Below are positions 35,411-45,882 of a stretch of DNA of 64,000 bases, piece by piece. The notes under the pieces are model-generated. The model had not been told where the DNA came from. It saw only the letters and a program-made list of their open reading frames with translations, and searched no databases. The position numbers were made by a program, and so were the translations under genes. The stretch spans positions 205,317-269,316 of the forward strand of contig RSEH01000005.1 of NCBI GenBank assembly GCA_006503475.1. The letters run 5' to 3'. Origin of the DNA: Stentor roeselii. Its lineage: Eukaryota; Ciliophora; Heterotrichea; Heterotrichida; Stentoridae. Numbering within the stretch: position 1 is the stretch's first letter; each line of letters opens with the position of its first letter.

Positions 35411-36008
35411 ATGGAAAGTCCGAGATTTTATCACCAGTCAAACTCGCCGAGTTTTATTAGACTTCAACAACAGATTTATAGGAAAGAGGAAAGATCTTTA
35501 GGACTTTCGGATACTCCTCTTCGGCTTCGTTTTGAATCTTACTTCAAGGAAAAAGTAGAAAATTTTCAGGTGAGTCCCCAGCCTGCTCCTGAAATAACTT
35601 CACAGGTTGCTCAGGTGACTCCTCAAGTGACATTGAAGAGTACACCTCAGTTAAATTCTCAGATGACTCCTCGGATGATCCTCGGATGCTCCTCAGATGA
35701 CTCCTCTGAAGGTAAGAATTCCTACAATCAACGAGAGTTCAGTTCAGGAAGCAAGATCAGTTCATCTATTCACCCCCAGTCCTCTTCGAAGTCAAGAAAA
35801 AAAAACAGAGGACTTATACCGTTCGCGTATATCTGCAGCAACAAAGTCGAAAGACCTGCCAATTAATCCCAAGGGTGAAATCAAGTTATTTCCTTCAGTT
35901 TTTTACAATAAAAACCAGGACTTGATGAAAAGACTCAATCGTGATTTGAACACAAAAAGGATTATAAAAGGAAAAGGTTATGGAAAGTCTTATATATTTA
36001 ATGATTAA
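35411..36008 (+). pseudogene. hypothetical gene broken by a frame change in a 12-nt coding repeat
   Basis: The first frame runs from ATG 35411 to a stop at 35866; the biologically plausible C-terminus (KGEIKLFPSVFYNKNQDLMK, ending KGYGKSYIFND) is in another frame open from about 35679 to 36008. No 15- or 16-nt intron connects them. Instead, four units of a 12-nt repeat (35660-35705) change length: 12, 11, 11, 12. Two missing bases shift the frame exactly as needed. So either the copy here is frameshifted or the assembly lost two bases. If continuous, the product is about 198 residues with a Gln/Val/Thr/Pro repeat in the middle. The stop codon overlaps the stop of the convergent gene in one TTAA. 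Confidence 0.6.
35660..35705. repeat. 12-nt coding repeat with two 11-nt units
   Basis: Units: CAGATGACTCCT (35660-35671), CGGATGATCCT (35672-35682), CGGATGCTCCT (35683-35693), CAGATGACTCCT (35694-35705). The intact unit encodes Gln-Met-Thr-Pro. Looser relatives (CAGGTGACTCCT) lie just upstream. Confidence 0.9.
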
Positions 36009-39000
36009 TCTATTTGATTCACTGTCCACACATTAACTCTTGGCTGGTTTCCAACCTGCTCGTTTTCCATGAAAGAGTTGTAAGGGTTCTTCGGACAGAG
36101 AATATCGATGCTTTTATCGGCAAAGTCCTCATTATTTGACTTGTAAGTGCAATCGACTTTAATACCTTCTTCATTGTTAATCGAAATTTTGCATTTTTTT
36201 CTTAATAAAATTTTTTCTTTCAACTTGTTGAAAATTTTTGTGCTCATCACTACAGAAAAAACTGAAGTGAAGAAAAACTTAGACCAATAAATCAAAAAAA
36301 GCAGATTTAAAATGAATAAAAGCCACCCTATGACTATTTTAGAGTCTTCTGAAATGTCTGTTGAAAAGATGATTCCTCCGCAAGAGTAAAGAATAAGAAC
36401 AAAGATGCAGTATCGTTCTAGTTTATTGATACTTTCCTTCTCATAAGGTCGAAAGTTCACATGAATAGTGAGTGAAAATATAAGGATCACCATGATTCCC
36501 AGTCCTTGCACAGTGATCCCTGCGGAAATAAGCAAGATAGAAACGACTCGAATTAAAAATTTCCTTATGATGATCAACAGTTCCCAGTAAAAAAACTCTT
36601 GCTTGTAACCAGCGAAGAGCATTTTGTACTTAATCATGTTGTTGACATCCATGAGGTTCTTTCTATGAAAGAACAGACTTGAAAAAATGATAACAGGGAC
36701 TGACACACACCAGATCACCAGTCCAGGAACTCCAACATAAAGCAGACCTTTCATATGAGAGCCTTCAAAGCACTTAGTTGAAAGATTCGAGGTGTTCCAG
36801 TACTCGTCGTTGATTTTCTTGCAGCTGAAAATAGATAAAATCGAGTTGGAAACTGAAGTATGAAACAATAAAACTACCACAACACAGGTTGACACAAAAT
36901 GGACTTTCATATACTTTGAAGTCTTTTTAACTAGTCCGATGATAGTCCAGATAATAAAAATGACTGTAATGAGAACGAAAGGAAATAAAACTGTTACCGC
37001 ATTGGAAGTCACAAAAGAGTCTTGAGACGAGTTTATCTCTGAACAACTCAAGTTAATCACCTGGGTAGAAGACTCCCCCACCGCAGTTGAAAAGTCAAAA
37101 AGATACAAAATCGATATGGGCCACTTCAAGTCAATAGAAGCGAGGACCAAGATATTCTGACAGTAGTGCACCAGGATCTTTAACAGCAAAGCGATTTCAC
37201 TTTTGGGCTTGTTTGTGTTCTTGATGTTCGAAAAGACCATAAAGCTGATGAGTCCTGCAATGATGGCTCCTGCGACAGAGACAATCAACCAACTGAGCCA
37301 GTACTCAGGACACTTGGTGCAGTTGTAGCTGCCTTTCAACTTAAACCCAGGAAGACAACTGCCACAAAGAGTTCCTGTGTAGCTGTACGCGCAGTTGCTT
37401 TCCACACCTTCCGCGCCTTCGAGACAAGCCTTTCTATTCGAGCAAGGGTAAAAGTTTTCCGGAAATGAAGGATGCGCCCAGTACCCCGCAGCAGGGAAAA
37501 TCAAATTTTTCCCTTTGCAGACTGCTGAACCAGGACAAGCCTTGCAGAATCTGTCATTAACATTAAGAGAATAAGTGTTATTTTCACAGACCTTGCAAGA
37601 GTTTTCTCTCGACAGGACCTCTCCCACAACACATTCTCTGAAACTGAGCTCAAACGAGTGTAACTTCAAAGAATCAGCAGAAATTATCTGAAATTCAATG
37701 GATTTTCCTGGCTCTGTCAAAATTGTCAAACCTTCAGTCGAAAGAACTCCTTGATTTGATAAAAGGTTTTTTGGGCCTTTTAAGACTGCTGATGAATTCA
37801 GGGCCTGGATTTCAAAGGATGTGAAGTTATCGCTGGAAATCGTTTGGTTTAGGGAATCTTGAAGTAAAAATAAGAGACTTTTCAGTCCTTCTCCGCTTGT
37901 TTGGCTGTAGTTGTTTGAATTTGAAGGGATTATTTCCAGTAGAGGAGTCGCTTGAATTGGCCCGTGGACTGCGTAGTTGTTTTCGTAGGAACAGTTTGAT
38001 ATCGAAATTTTACAATCTGAGTGAAAAATCACTCCGCCTTGTAAAGCTTTGTTATTCTCGAAGGTTGAGGAATCTAAGAAAACTTCAGAATTTGATGAAA
38101 AAATGCAACCGCCTTGGTTCCCTGAGTTGTTTTGAAATCTGCAGTCTGTGCATTGAAAAGTTGAATTGATTACTTGGAACACAGAATTTCTGAAAGATGA
38201 AAAATTGGAAGAAGTGATTAAAGTTTTCGATTTTTCTATCAAAAGACTGGACTTTCCTTGGGTTAGGGTGGAAGAAGTGATGACTAGTTCTGAGTTTGAT
38301 AAAATCATTGAATGAAGATTGTTTATTCGACTTTCGGTGAAAGTTATTTTAGAGTCTTGAATAGATGTGGAGAGACTGTCTTCCAGGAGAAGATCGTTGA
38401 ATACAAGTGAAGAACTGGCTGAATGAAGCTGGCCTTTTGATGATGAAATCCGCAGAGAACTCGAAGTTAGACTTGAGGATGAAAGGTCGAGTAATGAATC
38501 AGTGATATTTGTCAGGTCGATGTCGTTCAAGGTAATATTTGTTTCAGTCATTTGAAGAAATGAAGAAATATCGGAATATTGACTCTTTTCGATCTCAATT
38601 TCAGAAGATACTGCTGTGATGTAAACTCGACCCCCGTCGTTCAATGTCGAAACATTTGTGAAGTGGCTCTCAGAATAACCCAGTTCAAATATTGAACTGG
38701 CTTGGTTTGATTCAGTAACAAGTCCTTCAAAAAAGGTTTTTCCGCTGTAAATGGAAATCAATGCACGATTTTTGCAGTCATTTTTTTTTAGAATCACTTG
38801 AGACATGGTCGAGTTCTCGACATAAGAAAAGTCTATTAAAGACCCTTTGTTCTGCAAAATATTCTGAGAAAAAATCGAGTTTGAAACAATCAAAAACGAG
38901 TTTTGATGAACACTGATTAAATTAAACTCAGGCTGGTTCTGATCAAATTCGCAGTTTTCAATCATGGCTAAAGCATTTTCAAGACTAAAAACCTTTCCTT

Positions 39001-41704
39001 GGTTTTTGGAAAATTTCACAGATTTCCAAATACTTTTCTGTAATATGTTAGGATTTTGATGAATTAAGAACACGTCATTAGAATTTTCAGAGACTTCGCA
39101 GTTGATAAAACTTAGCTGGTCTGAATTTTCGTTGTTAAAAAAAATGATTGGAGAATTTCGAAGTGATTTTTTATTCGATATGAAAGAGGACCTGATGAAA
39201 GTGACTTGGCCTTGAAGCATATTAAAATAAAAAATGCCTCGATCTAATTATTTCTTACAATTTGTGGAAATCATTGAAGTAATCAAACAATCTTCAAATT
39301 TCACTAATTTTAACGTAGTGTTTAAATCAGTAGAAAAAGACGAGGGACTTTTCGCAGACGCTAAACTGAAATTGCTTGATTTGAACACAATTTCTGAATC
39401 AAGTTTCTGAGACGATTTCAAAAAAACATCAACAGGACCGATTCCTGAATTATTCAGAAACGAGCACTGTTCGACTAAGAGTTTACTTGAATAGTTCAAA
39501 GGCTCAAGGGTGACGAGAGACTCGAGGCTTGTACTATGCTGAAAGACTGAAAATTTGATTAAAAGTTCAGAAGCTTTCACCTTGATCGCCGGTTGTTTGA
39601 GTTCCAAGAACTTTGAATTGTTTATCGTTAAATTCTGAGCATTTTCAGAGAATATCGAAGCGTTTTTATATGAAGTGTTGAAAAACAGAAAATTATTCAA
39701 TTGAACTGAATGTGAAGAACTCGCGTTGATGAAAGCTCCTGAAAGACCCCCACTGTTCTGTACTTCAATCTTCGAAAATTCGTGTAAGCCCTTCAGTGAG
39801 TAGATTTCAATTATCGAGTGCTCAAAGAAAGACTCATAAACCTGCACTTGTGTAACGAGAACATTTTCATTATTTTTAAAGTAAAAAAAACCAGGTAAAA
39901 AATTTGAACTGTAAAATTCTGGATCGAGTAGCGAGCTTTGAAGTTCTCCAAAAGTTTTAAAAATTGTGACATTTGAAATAAAAGTATCGAAATTTTCTTC
40001 AAGGTGAATCATTTTCAATGAGACTCTTGAGTTTGTAACATTGACTGAATTGATCTTTAGCTTTGGCCCGGCGCTGATGTATTTTTTTTTGCTGTTGAAA
40101 ACTACTTCTGCAGGTAAGGGAAAAATATCATAATTAGATACATTTATCAAGGCCTCAAAATTCATGTTTGACTCAACAAAGTGAATGTTTTGGATGAGAA
40201 TGTCGTTCATCAACATCTGTAGTTTTAAAAACAAAATGTTACTGTAAAACTCTGACTTGCTTAAATGAACTCCATCGATTAATGACTTTGACTTGTTGAT
40301 AGCTAAAAAGTTTGAAAGATGTTCTAATTTTACCACATTCATGTTGATCAAAGATGAGTTAGATACATGGATGCTTGAAACTGAAAACTGACTCAGTTTT
40401 TTTAAAAAAATCAAACTTAAATAGCCAGAGTTGTTTATTATTACTCGATTGAAAGTTATGTTCTCGATTAATGCATTTTCTATCATATTTAAAGATATTC
40501 CTTGAAAGATCACTGGATCAACGCACGGGTATCTGACAAAGTTACTGTTCTTTGAATTAATTTCATTGAAAACCACATTTTTAATGACTACTTTTGCAGT
40601 GTTGTAAGAAGTGCTGAATTTTTGTTCGATGTTATTGACGAACCTTTTTAATGTTTTAGCCTGAGGATCAGAAACAGAAAAAACATCTGCAAACATTTCA
40701 CAGTTATCAAAAGTGACATTCACCACTTCTACCCCACTTTGAGTAGCCTTCACAAAAGACCCGAAGTGTCCATATCTTCGAACATGAATCCCATGAAAGT
40801 GACTATTTTTCACATTAATCAAAGAAAAAATAACGAGACTATCTTTCGATGAGCAAAAGTCTCTATAGTCAAAAGAATTTATTTCATTCTCAGTCGCTAA
40901 CTCTCCATCAAAATTCCAGCAAAGTTCATCAGCACATTCCCAAGAAAACACAAACATGCAAATTTTCTTCTTGCAGTTCAATTCAAACATTTCCGAGCCA
41001 TCGAACTCAACATCAGAAACAGAAAAATACTTCAAGTTGCTCATTTCAAAAGCAGTCGAAATGCGATGAGTCCTGATTTCAGTTCGATCGCCAATCAAAG
41101 CAAGTCCCACATCAAAATCAAAGAAAACAGTTTGAGTGAGGTAATGAATTCCAGGTGACAAGTGAAGGAAGAAAAGGCCTTCAGAGTAAATACTGTTTAA
41201 AGCTTCGTCGATGGAGCCGAAGGGAGAAGTTTCAGAGCCATCTCCAGAAGAGTTCTGAGAAATGTACAGATGAAAGTCGCAGTCTCCCAGGTCCAGTTGG
41301 CACTCTTGAGTCAAGCAGTTCAAGTCGCAGAGCCCGTCGCCCAGTTGACTAGTTAAACACCCTTCCGAGCAATAAAACTCGCAGTCTCCGCCGTCGAAGC
41401 CGCAAGATTCTGTGTTGCACTCGAAGTCGCAGAAGCCGTCTCCGATAAAGCTTTCGTCACAGTTTTCGTTGCAGTTGTTGAAACAGTCGAGGTGGTCGTA
41501 AGAGCATTCTGAGGTGAAACATTGAGGCTCGCAATGGTTGTTGTTTAGAAGAATGTCGATGCAGCCTGGACTGCACCCGTTGCAGTCACCGAAGTCGTAA
41601 AATAAGTCCTTTCGGTTGCATTTTAAATCGCAGGTGCCATCTTGTCTACATTTTGAAGCTATGCTTGAGTTCGCAGAGTAAAGAGTTAAGAGGAAGAAAA
41701 TCAT
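36005..41704 (-). CDS. giant surface protein: LNR repeats, beta-helix, Cys-rich region, multi-pass membrane domain (spliced)
   Basis: Two long frames joined by a 15-nt intron at 39244-39258 (GTAAGAAATAATTAG in sense); exons 39259-41704 and 36005-39243 give 1,894 residues. N-terminus: signal peptide MIFFLLTLYSANSSIAS, four Lin12/Notch repeats (about 18-150, e.g. GDGFCDFECNTESCGFDGGD), then a long right-handed beta-helix with short I/F/N-rich rungs. After about 1,330 comes a Cys-rich module (CKVCENNTYSLN, CKACPGSAVCKGK, GTLCGSCLPGF), then about eight or nine hydrophobic segments and a short cytosolic tail. The plan is a known ciliate/oomycete receptor-like type, but LNRs at the front are notable. 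Likely a cell-surface or contractile-vacuole/vesicle membrane protein; ligand unknown. Confidence 0.88.
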
Positions 41705-41924
41705 TTATAAGGTTGATGCTAAATCTTTTTATATCTTGTTGAACTTCAAGTGAGGAATGATTTTTAGAAATTTGATAAAGACTAAAGTTTTTTTGTTTTT
41801 TGGATTTATTGAGTTTTGAGGTATTTCGGTTTTAATACTTTTGAAGTATTTGGTTTTAATAATTTGAGGTATTTTGGAGTTTATTGTTAACTTTTGGGAG
41901 TTAAGGGACTTACCTTATTTAATA

Positions 41925-42233
41925 CTAATAATCAAACACAAACTTTTTTAAAAAATAACTCGGAGATGTTGTATCAAGCTCCTTGATTCTGGAAAATGTT
42001 TTAGAAAGGTCTGGAAAATCTTCCGAGGTTTTATCACGGATCACTTTTTTTCTTTTCATATTTCTAAACTTGACTATGGCGAGAGGATAAGGCATTCTTA
42101 ACACAGCGATATTATTTTTCCTCTCAAGAGCAACTTCCTCACGTTTCTCTGATTTTCACTTACTATGTATATATATTCTATTTTTTGTTCCAATTGGAAA
42201 AACTGCAGTACTAGAGCTTCGGAACCTTTCCAT
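41925..42233 (-). CDS. 97-residue hypothetical protein (spliced)
   Basis: Found by joining exons 42164-42233 and 41925-42148 across a 15-nt intron at 42149-42163 (GTAAGTGAAAATCAG in sense, A at position 10). The protein starts MERFRSSSTAVFPIGTKNRI, has a helical, strongly basic middle (KKREEVALERKNNIAVLRMP) and ends SYFLKKFVFDY. Its ATG follows the TAA of the RAP-domain gene with no base between (TAAATG). No family recognised. Without the intron the first frame meets a TGA, so the splice is needed for any coding sense. Confidence 0.75.
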
Positions 42234-43283
42234 TTATTTGATTTTAAGTAATCTAAGTTTCTTTTTCAAGAAAATCATTTTTTCGGTTTGGTCAACAAAG
42301 CGATTCCACTCAACAAACGAAATACTTCCTATTCGAATTTTATTCTTTTTCAGTAAGTTTTGCTTGAGTTTGATAGAAGGAATAAGTGATTCATTATCAA
42401 GAGCTTCTTGTTTATCATGGTAATCATAGATCAGAAAGTGACTTGGCCCATACAAGTCAAATCCCAAGTTGAGATTCTTATTGTAAAAGTCAACAAGATA
42501 GGCATCACTGATGTTTACATTAGTCTCATAATCCATCATCGTCTTCAAAACAAAATCAACTTCTCTCTGCATTTTGTTAACCGAAAGTAACCCAATATTA
42601 ATTAAACTTGGTTTCGCTATATTCTGGGTAACTTTCGAAAGCGCGTCATCAATCATCAGCTCCAAAGCAACCAAGATAACATTTCCAACTCTTTGCAGGC
42701 CTTCCGTGGAGACCGCATATTTGATGATTCTGAGTTTTTCGATATCATTGAAGTGAGAACCAGTAGAAAAAGAAATAAGTTTTCTCCACAAAGGTTCATC
42801 ATATTTATTCAAACAACACAAATCAAACAAAGCCTGAACGAGCCACTCATCACTAGGAGGCTGCAATTTTTCAATAGAATTTAAAATCATATCAGTAGTA
42901 GTATCTCTAAAATAATAGTTGTTTATCGTCAGAATATTAAGCAGCATGAACCAAGACTCACTGGAGAGAAACCGAGCTGAATTCGGAATAGACCGGCATA
43001 ATTTCGTGGCAATTTGTTTGTTAATGCAATAGTTGGATTTCTGAAGCCAGTACACAATTTTAACGAAGTCATTAATCTCGAAATCATAGACATCAAGAGC
43101 CATTGAGTAGTCCAAATAAATCTCCTGCTCTAGCTCAGTCCTCAGACTAAGCTGCATCGATTTCGATTTTTGATAAGATTCCAGAGCGCTCGCTACCAGG
43201 TTCAGGTTTTTCGGCTCGGATTTCAAATCTTTGACCACTTCTCGGGCGAATCGAAGAAGCTCTTTCGTAGTACTGGCGAGCAT
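42234..43283 (-). CDS. RAP-domain protein (organellar RNA metabolism)
   Basis: 349 residues, all-helical repeats to about 265, then the RAP domain: LGFDLYGPSHFLIYDYHDKQ, then IKLKQNLLKKNKIRIGSISF and VEWNRFVDQTEKMIFLKKKL. The G-P-S-H-F pair and the terminal W-x4-K...YL-like end are typical. RAP proteins (FASTK-like, OPR-type) bind RNA in mitochondria or plastids; with no plastid here, a mitochondrial ribosome or RNA-processing role is expected. N-terminal targeting is plausible (basic, Ser/Thr start MLASTTKELLRFAREV). Starts 7 bp after the stop of the RRM gene. Confidence 0.8.
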   Translation of the reverse strand: MLASTTKELLRFAREVVKDLKSEPKNLNLVASALESYQKSKSMQLSLRTELEQEIYLDYSMALDVYDFEINDFVKIVYWLQKSNYCINKQIATKLCRSIPNSARFLSSESWFMLLNILTINNYYFRDTTTDMILNSIEKLQPPSDEWLVQALFDLCCLNKYDEPLWRKLISFSTGSHFNDIEKLRIIKYAVSTEGLQRVGNVILVALELMIDDALSKVTQNIAKPSLINIGLLSVNKMQREVDFVLKTMMDYETNVNISDAYLVDFYNKNLNLGFDLYGPSHFLIYDYHDKQEALDNESLIPSIKLKQNLLKKNKIRIGSISFVEWNRFVDQTEKMIFLKKKLRLLKIK

Positions 43284-43290
43284 TTTTATA

Positions 43291-44238
43291 TTACAAGGAT
43301 TTCAGGTTATTAGATTTAGAATATTGCAAAATCATCGGCTTTCCTTTCAAAGGGAATCCGAAAAACGTGGATTTTATCTTACTTGCTATTAAAGGAGAAC
43401 CTAAGTGGAGGAAACCTTGGCCTTTCAGTTTTCCTTCAAGCAGCTGAAGAGATAGAGACTCGCTTGGATAAACTTTTTGGAATAGGGCCAAAAGCTCGCT
43501 TTGTGTGCAGCTTTTTGGTAAATTGAATAAAAACAACGAAGCTGCCGGAGGCTCTTCTCGGCACTTTTGAAGAAGTTTCTCAGGAATGTTGTTTAAAGAG
43601 ATGCATTGAGATTTTATTTCCACTTCAGATAAGTATTCGTCGAATGAAATGTTGGAAAAGTCGACTGGACAATATTCAGTTTGAGGTTCATCGACGAAAA
43701 ACTCTCTGGGTCTTTTACATGGCAGGTCTTCAGATTTGCGCTTCAGTCCTTGCAAATACTCATTTTTTTTCAAATTTTCTCTGCAGAGGTCGGAGATATT
43801 CGCGAATTTTACGTTAATAACTGCCAAGTCTTCCAAAAGTGCGAGTTTATTTTTTTGGTTTAATCTTTTGTTTTCTTTTTGTTCTTTCATCTGCTTTTCT
43901 TTGAAATAATTGAGCATCTCTGATATCGCCTGTGTTGATAAAAGACTCAACTCGTCGTTTTCGAGGATTTGAGTTGTTTTGTTGCAGACGAAGTCCAGGA
44001 TTGTGTGGAATAAAAAGCTCGGCTTCGCCTTTTCTTCTTGGATTTCCTCTGCTTTTACAAATGGAGGAGGCAGCAGAAGTTCTTTCATCAGGTCGCAGGT
44101 TTTTTCGTAAAAGACTTGAACAGCCATCAAACTTTTGCTGATGTTTTGGACTGTTGCCCAGTTGGCTCTCGGGTACCCCATGAAAATAACTTTATTAAAT
44201 AAGTGACTTTTCACTGTGGAGCCAATGAAGAGATTCAT
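43291..44238 (-). CDS. RNPC3: RNPC3-like (U11/U12-65K) protein lacking the first RRM
   Basis: The frame is open from 44361, but that start would overlap the divergent gene and its first 41 residues lie in AT-rich spacer-like DNA, so I prefer Met at 44238 (315 residues). Two blocks match human RNPC3 as I remember it: YPRANWATVQNISKSLMAVQ-VFYEKTCDLMKELLLPPPF (human has ...A-S-V-P-K-F-Y-V-Q-V-L-H-L-M-N-K-M-N-L-P-T-P-F), and the C-terminal RRM ASLFLFNLPKSCTQSELLAL ... KLKGQGFLHL ... GFPLKGKPMILQYSK. That RRM contacts U12 and U6atac RNA in the minor spliceosome. The usual N-terminal RRM is not present upstream. U1A/U2B''-type RRM proteins are the main alternative. Confidence 0.6.
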   Translation of the reverse strand: MNLFIGSTVKSHLFNKVIFMGYPRANWATVQNISKSLMAVQVFYEKTCDLMKELLLPPPFVKAEEIQEEKAKPSFLFHTILDFVCNKTTQILENDELSLLSTQAISEMLNYFKEKQMKEQKENKRLNQKNKLALLEDLAVINVKFANISDLCRENLKKNEYLQGLKRKSEDLPCKRPREFFVDEPQTEYCPVDFSNISFDEYLSEVEIKSQCISLNNIPEKLLQKCREEPPAASLFLFNLPKSCTQSELLALFQKVYPSESLSLQLLEGKLKGQGFLHLGSPLIASKIKSTFFGFPLKGKPMILQYSKSNNLKSL

Positions 44239-44325
44239 GAAATTAGAAAAAATTAAAATTTGTTTCTTCCTTGTTTTTTGAGCTTTTCTACAAGATTCAC
44301 TTGTCTTAATGAAAATAATTTTTGA

Positions 44326-44859
44326 ATGTGGAGGCCTTTCACACTGAGTCTTGCAAGCCATTCTTATGAAAACTTCCTGAAAAAAATAGGAAGAGCTGAA
44401 AGTGCTCCATTGAAAAATCGAAAAGATCAGGACAAGTCCAAAGCGACTTCATGTGAAATTTTATCTGATGAGGCCAGACAGAGAATCACTGATTTTGAAA
44501 ATCTGAAGAAAAAGGTGAAGCTTCAAAGGGAAACCAGAAAACAACAGGAGATTTTAAAGATCAAACAAAAGGAGATACAAATCAAGGTCGACAGAGAAAA
44601 GCAGAAAAAAATGAAACTTAGAAGAATGGAAGATTTGAAAAGACTTAGAGCTTTTTCTAGCTGCAGACCAAATCGAGTCACTCCCAGCAAAGGAGTCTTT
44701 GCCATGACTTGTGTGGAAGACTGCAGAAAGCTGAATAAAGGAGATCTTATGAAAGAAATGAAGAGAATCAACAAGAACTATATCAACACTCTAAAGATTA
44801 ACTGGACAGACAATAAAGTGGGTCTTTATAAGGAAAGGAGAGGGAAAAGTAGTTTGTAA
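44326..44859 (+). CDS. small basic helical protein
   Basis: 177 residues. N-terminal MWRPFTLSLASHSYENFLKK, then a long, highly charged helix (about 50-110, FENLKKKVKLQRETRKQQEI) and a basic tail. The frame is better than the opposing one over the same bases, so the start at 44326 is kept and the opposing gene is trimmed. Convergent with the RING gene, 2 bp between stop codons. No family recognised. Confidence 0.65.
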   Translation: MWRPFTLSLASHSYENFLKKIGRAESAPLKNRKDQDKSKATSCEILSDEARQRITDFENLKKKVKLQRETRKQQEILKIKQKEIQIKVDREKQKKMKLRRMEDLKRLRAFSSCRPNRVTPSKGVFAMTCVEDCRKLNKGDLMKEMKRINKNYINTLKINWTDNKVGLYKERRGKSSL

Positions 44860-44861
44860 AA

Positions 44862-45632
44862 CTATTTGGATTTATTATCGGCTCTTTGAAGTTTCTCGTC
44901 TAATGATTTGAGCTCGTCTTTAGTTTCTATTAATTTTGTCTTAAAGATGCTAGCGTCTACATCTTCGCAGTTTTTTCGAGTTTTAAGAAATTTCACTTTA
45001 TCTTCAACGCTCATGCTTTTTGTGTTCATCTGGGTTTGTTTGAAGTACTCCATATGATGGTAAATTTCAAATTCTTTCATCTTTTCTCGTCTAAAATTTT
45101 CAATTGTTTCTAATTTGGTCTTGATTTCCTGGTGATTTTCTTTTAATTTAGATAGGTTTAAGCAGAACTTCGAATAATCGGCTTTCATTTCTTCGATGGG
45201 AGGATTGATTTTTTGCTTTTTGTCTAAAAGATATTCGAATAGTTCTACAAAAATATGTTTTTTCATTGCTTTGAAGCCTTTTATTCGGTCTTTTTCGATA
45301 AGTTTGTGTTTTTCACAGTAAAGTTTTAGTGTCGAGGGTTCTAATTGACTGGCTAGGGTGTTGTGCACACAACATTTGTAGCTAGCTTTGTCTTTTATTA
45401 ATGATATCATCGATTCTTCTATCGGAAAGTCTTCATTTTTAAGGTTATCTTCGATTACTTGAGGATTTTTAGCATCTCCTTGAGCCTTGGATTGACATGT
45501 GCTGCAAAGAACCGAGAGACAATTCAATTTCATGTAATCAGCACATTCTTTACAAAGTAAATGATCACAGGATAGCTTTAAAGGGAGATTCTCTTCCAAG
45601 TTGAATTCTTTGTTGCAGAATTGACAATTCAT
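44862..45632 (-). CDS. RING-finger protein with C-terminal coiled coil (TRIM-like)
   Basis: 256 residues. N-terminal RING: C3-x2-C6, then C22-D-H24, C27-x2-C30, C43-x2-C46. A region with further paired Cys/His (C88-C-x-H, L-Y-C-x2-H) looks like a B-box. Residues 150-250 are coiled coil. The RING/B-box/coiled-coil order is that of TRIM ubiquitin ligases, minimal in size. Substrate unknown. Confidence 0.75.
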   Translation of the reverse strand: MNCQFCNKEFNLEENLPLKLSCDHLLCKECADYMKLNCLSVLCSTCQSKAQGDAKNPQVIEDNLKNEDFPIEESMISLIKDKASYKCCVHNTLASQLEPSTLKLYCEKHKLIEKDRIKGFKAMKKHIFVELFEYLLDKKQKINPPIEEMKADYSKFCLNLSKLKENHQEIKTKLETIENFRREKMKEFEIYHHMEYFKQTQMNTKSMSVEDKVKFLKTRKNCEDVDASIFKTKLIETKDELKSLDEKLQRADNKSK

Positions 45633-45882
45633 TATACTAATTAATATAAATATAGAAGAATAAAACTCATTGAAAACCTTGAATAATGATAATCTCTCGA
45701 TTTTTGGTAAAATAATTAGTTTTATTGAGTTTTTATGAATATGTTTAGATGCAAAGGAAAATTACTTTTGCTCAATTCCTTGTAATATAATCGATTAAAT
45801 ATGAATCTCAGAAATAAACTTCCCTCCAGATAAGACCTTTAAAATAAACCTCGTTAATTGATTAGTATATTAAAAAAACAAT

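Noticed and set aside
35712-35742. Intron starting at GTAAG in the broken gene
   Set aside because: Restoring the frame would need 31 nt with no A at position 10; the length change in the 12-nt repeat explains the shift better.
39248-41704. LNR/beta-helix frame as a complete gene of 818 codons
   Set aside because: Its stop lies within a GTAA...TAG 15-nt intron, and the next frame continues the same domain.
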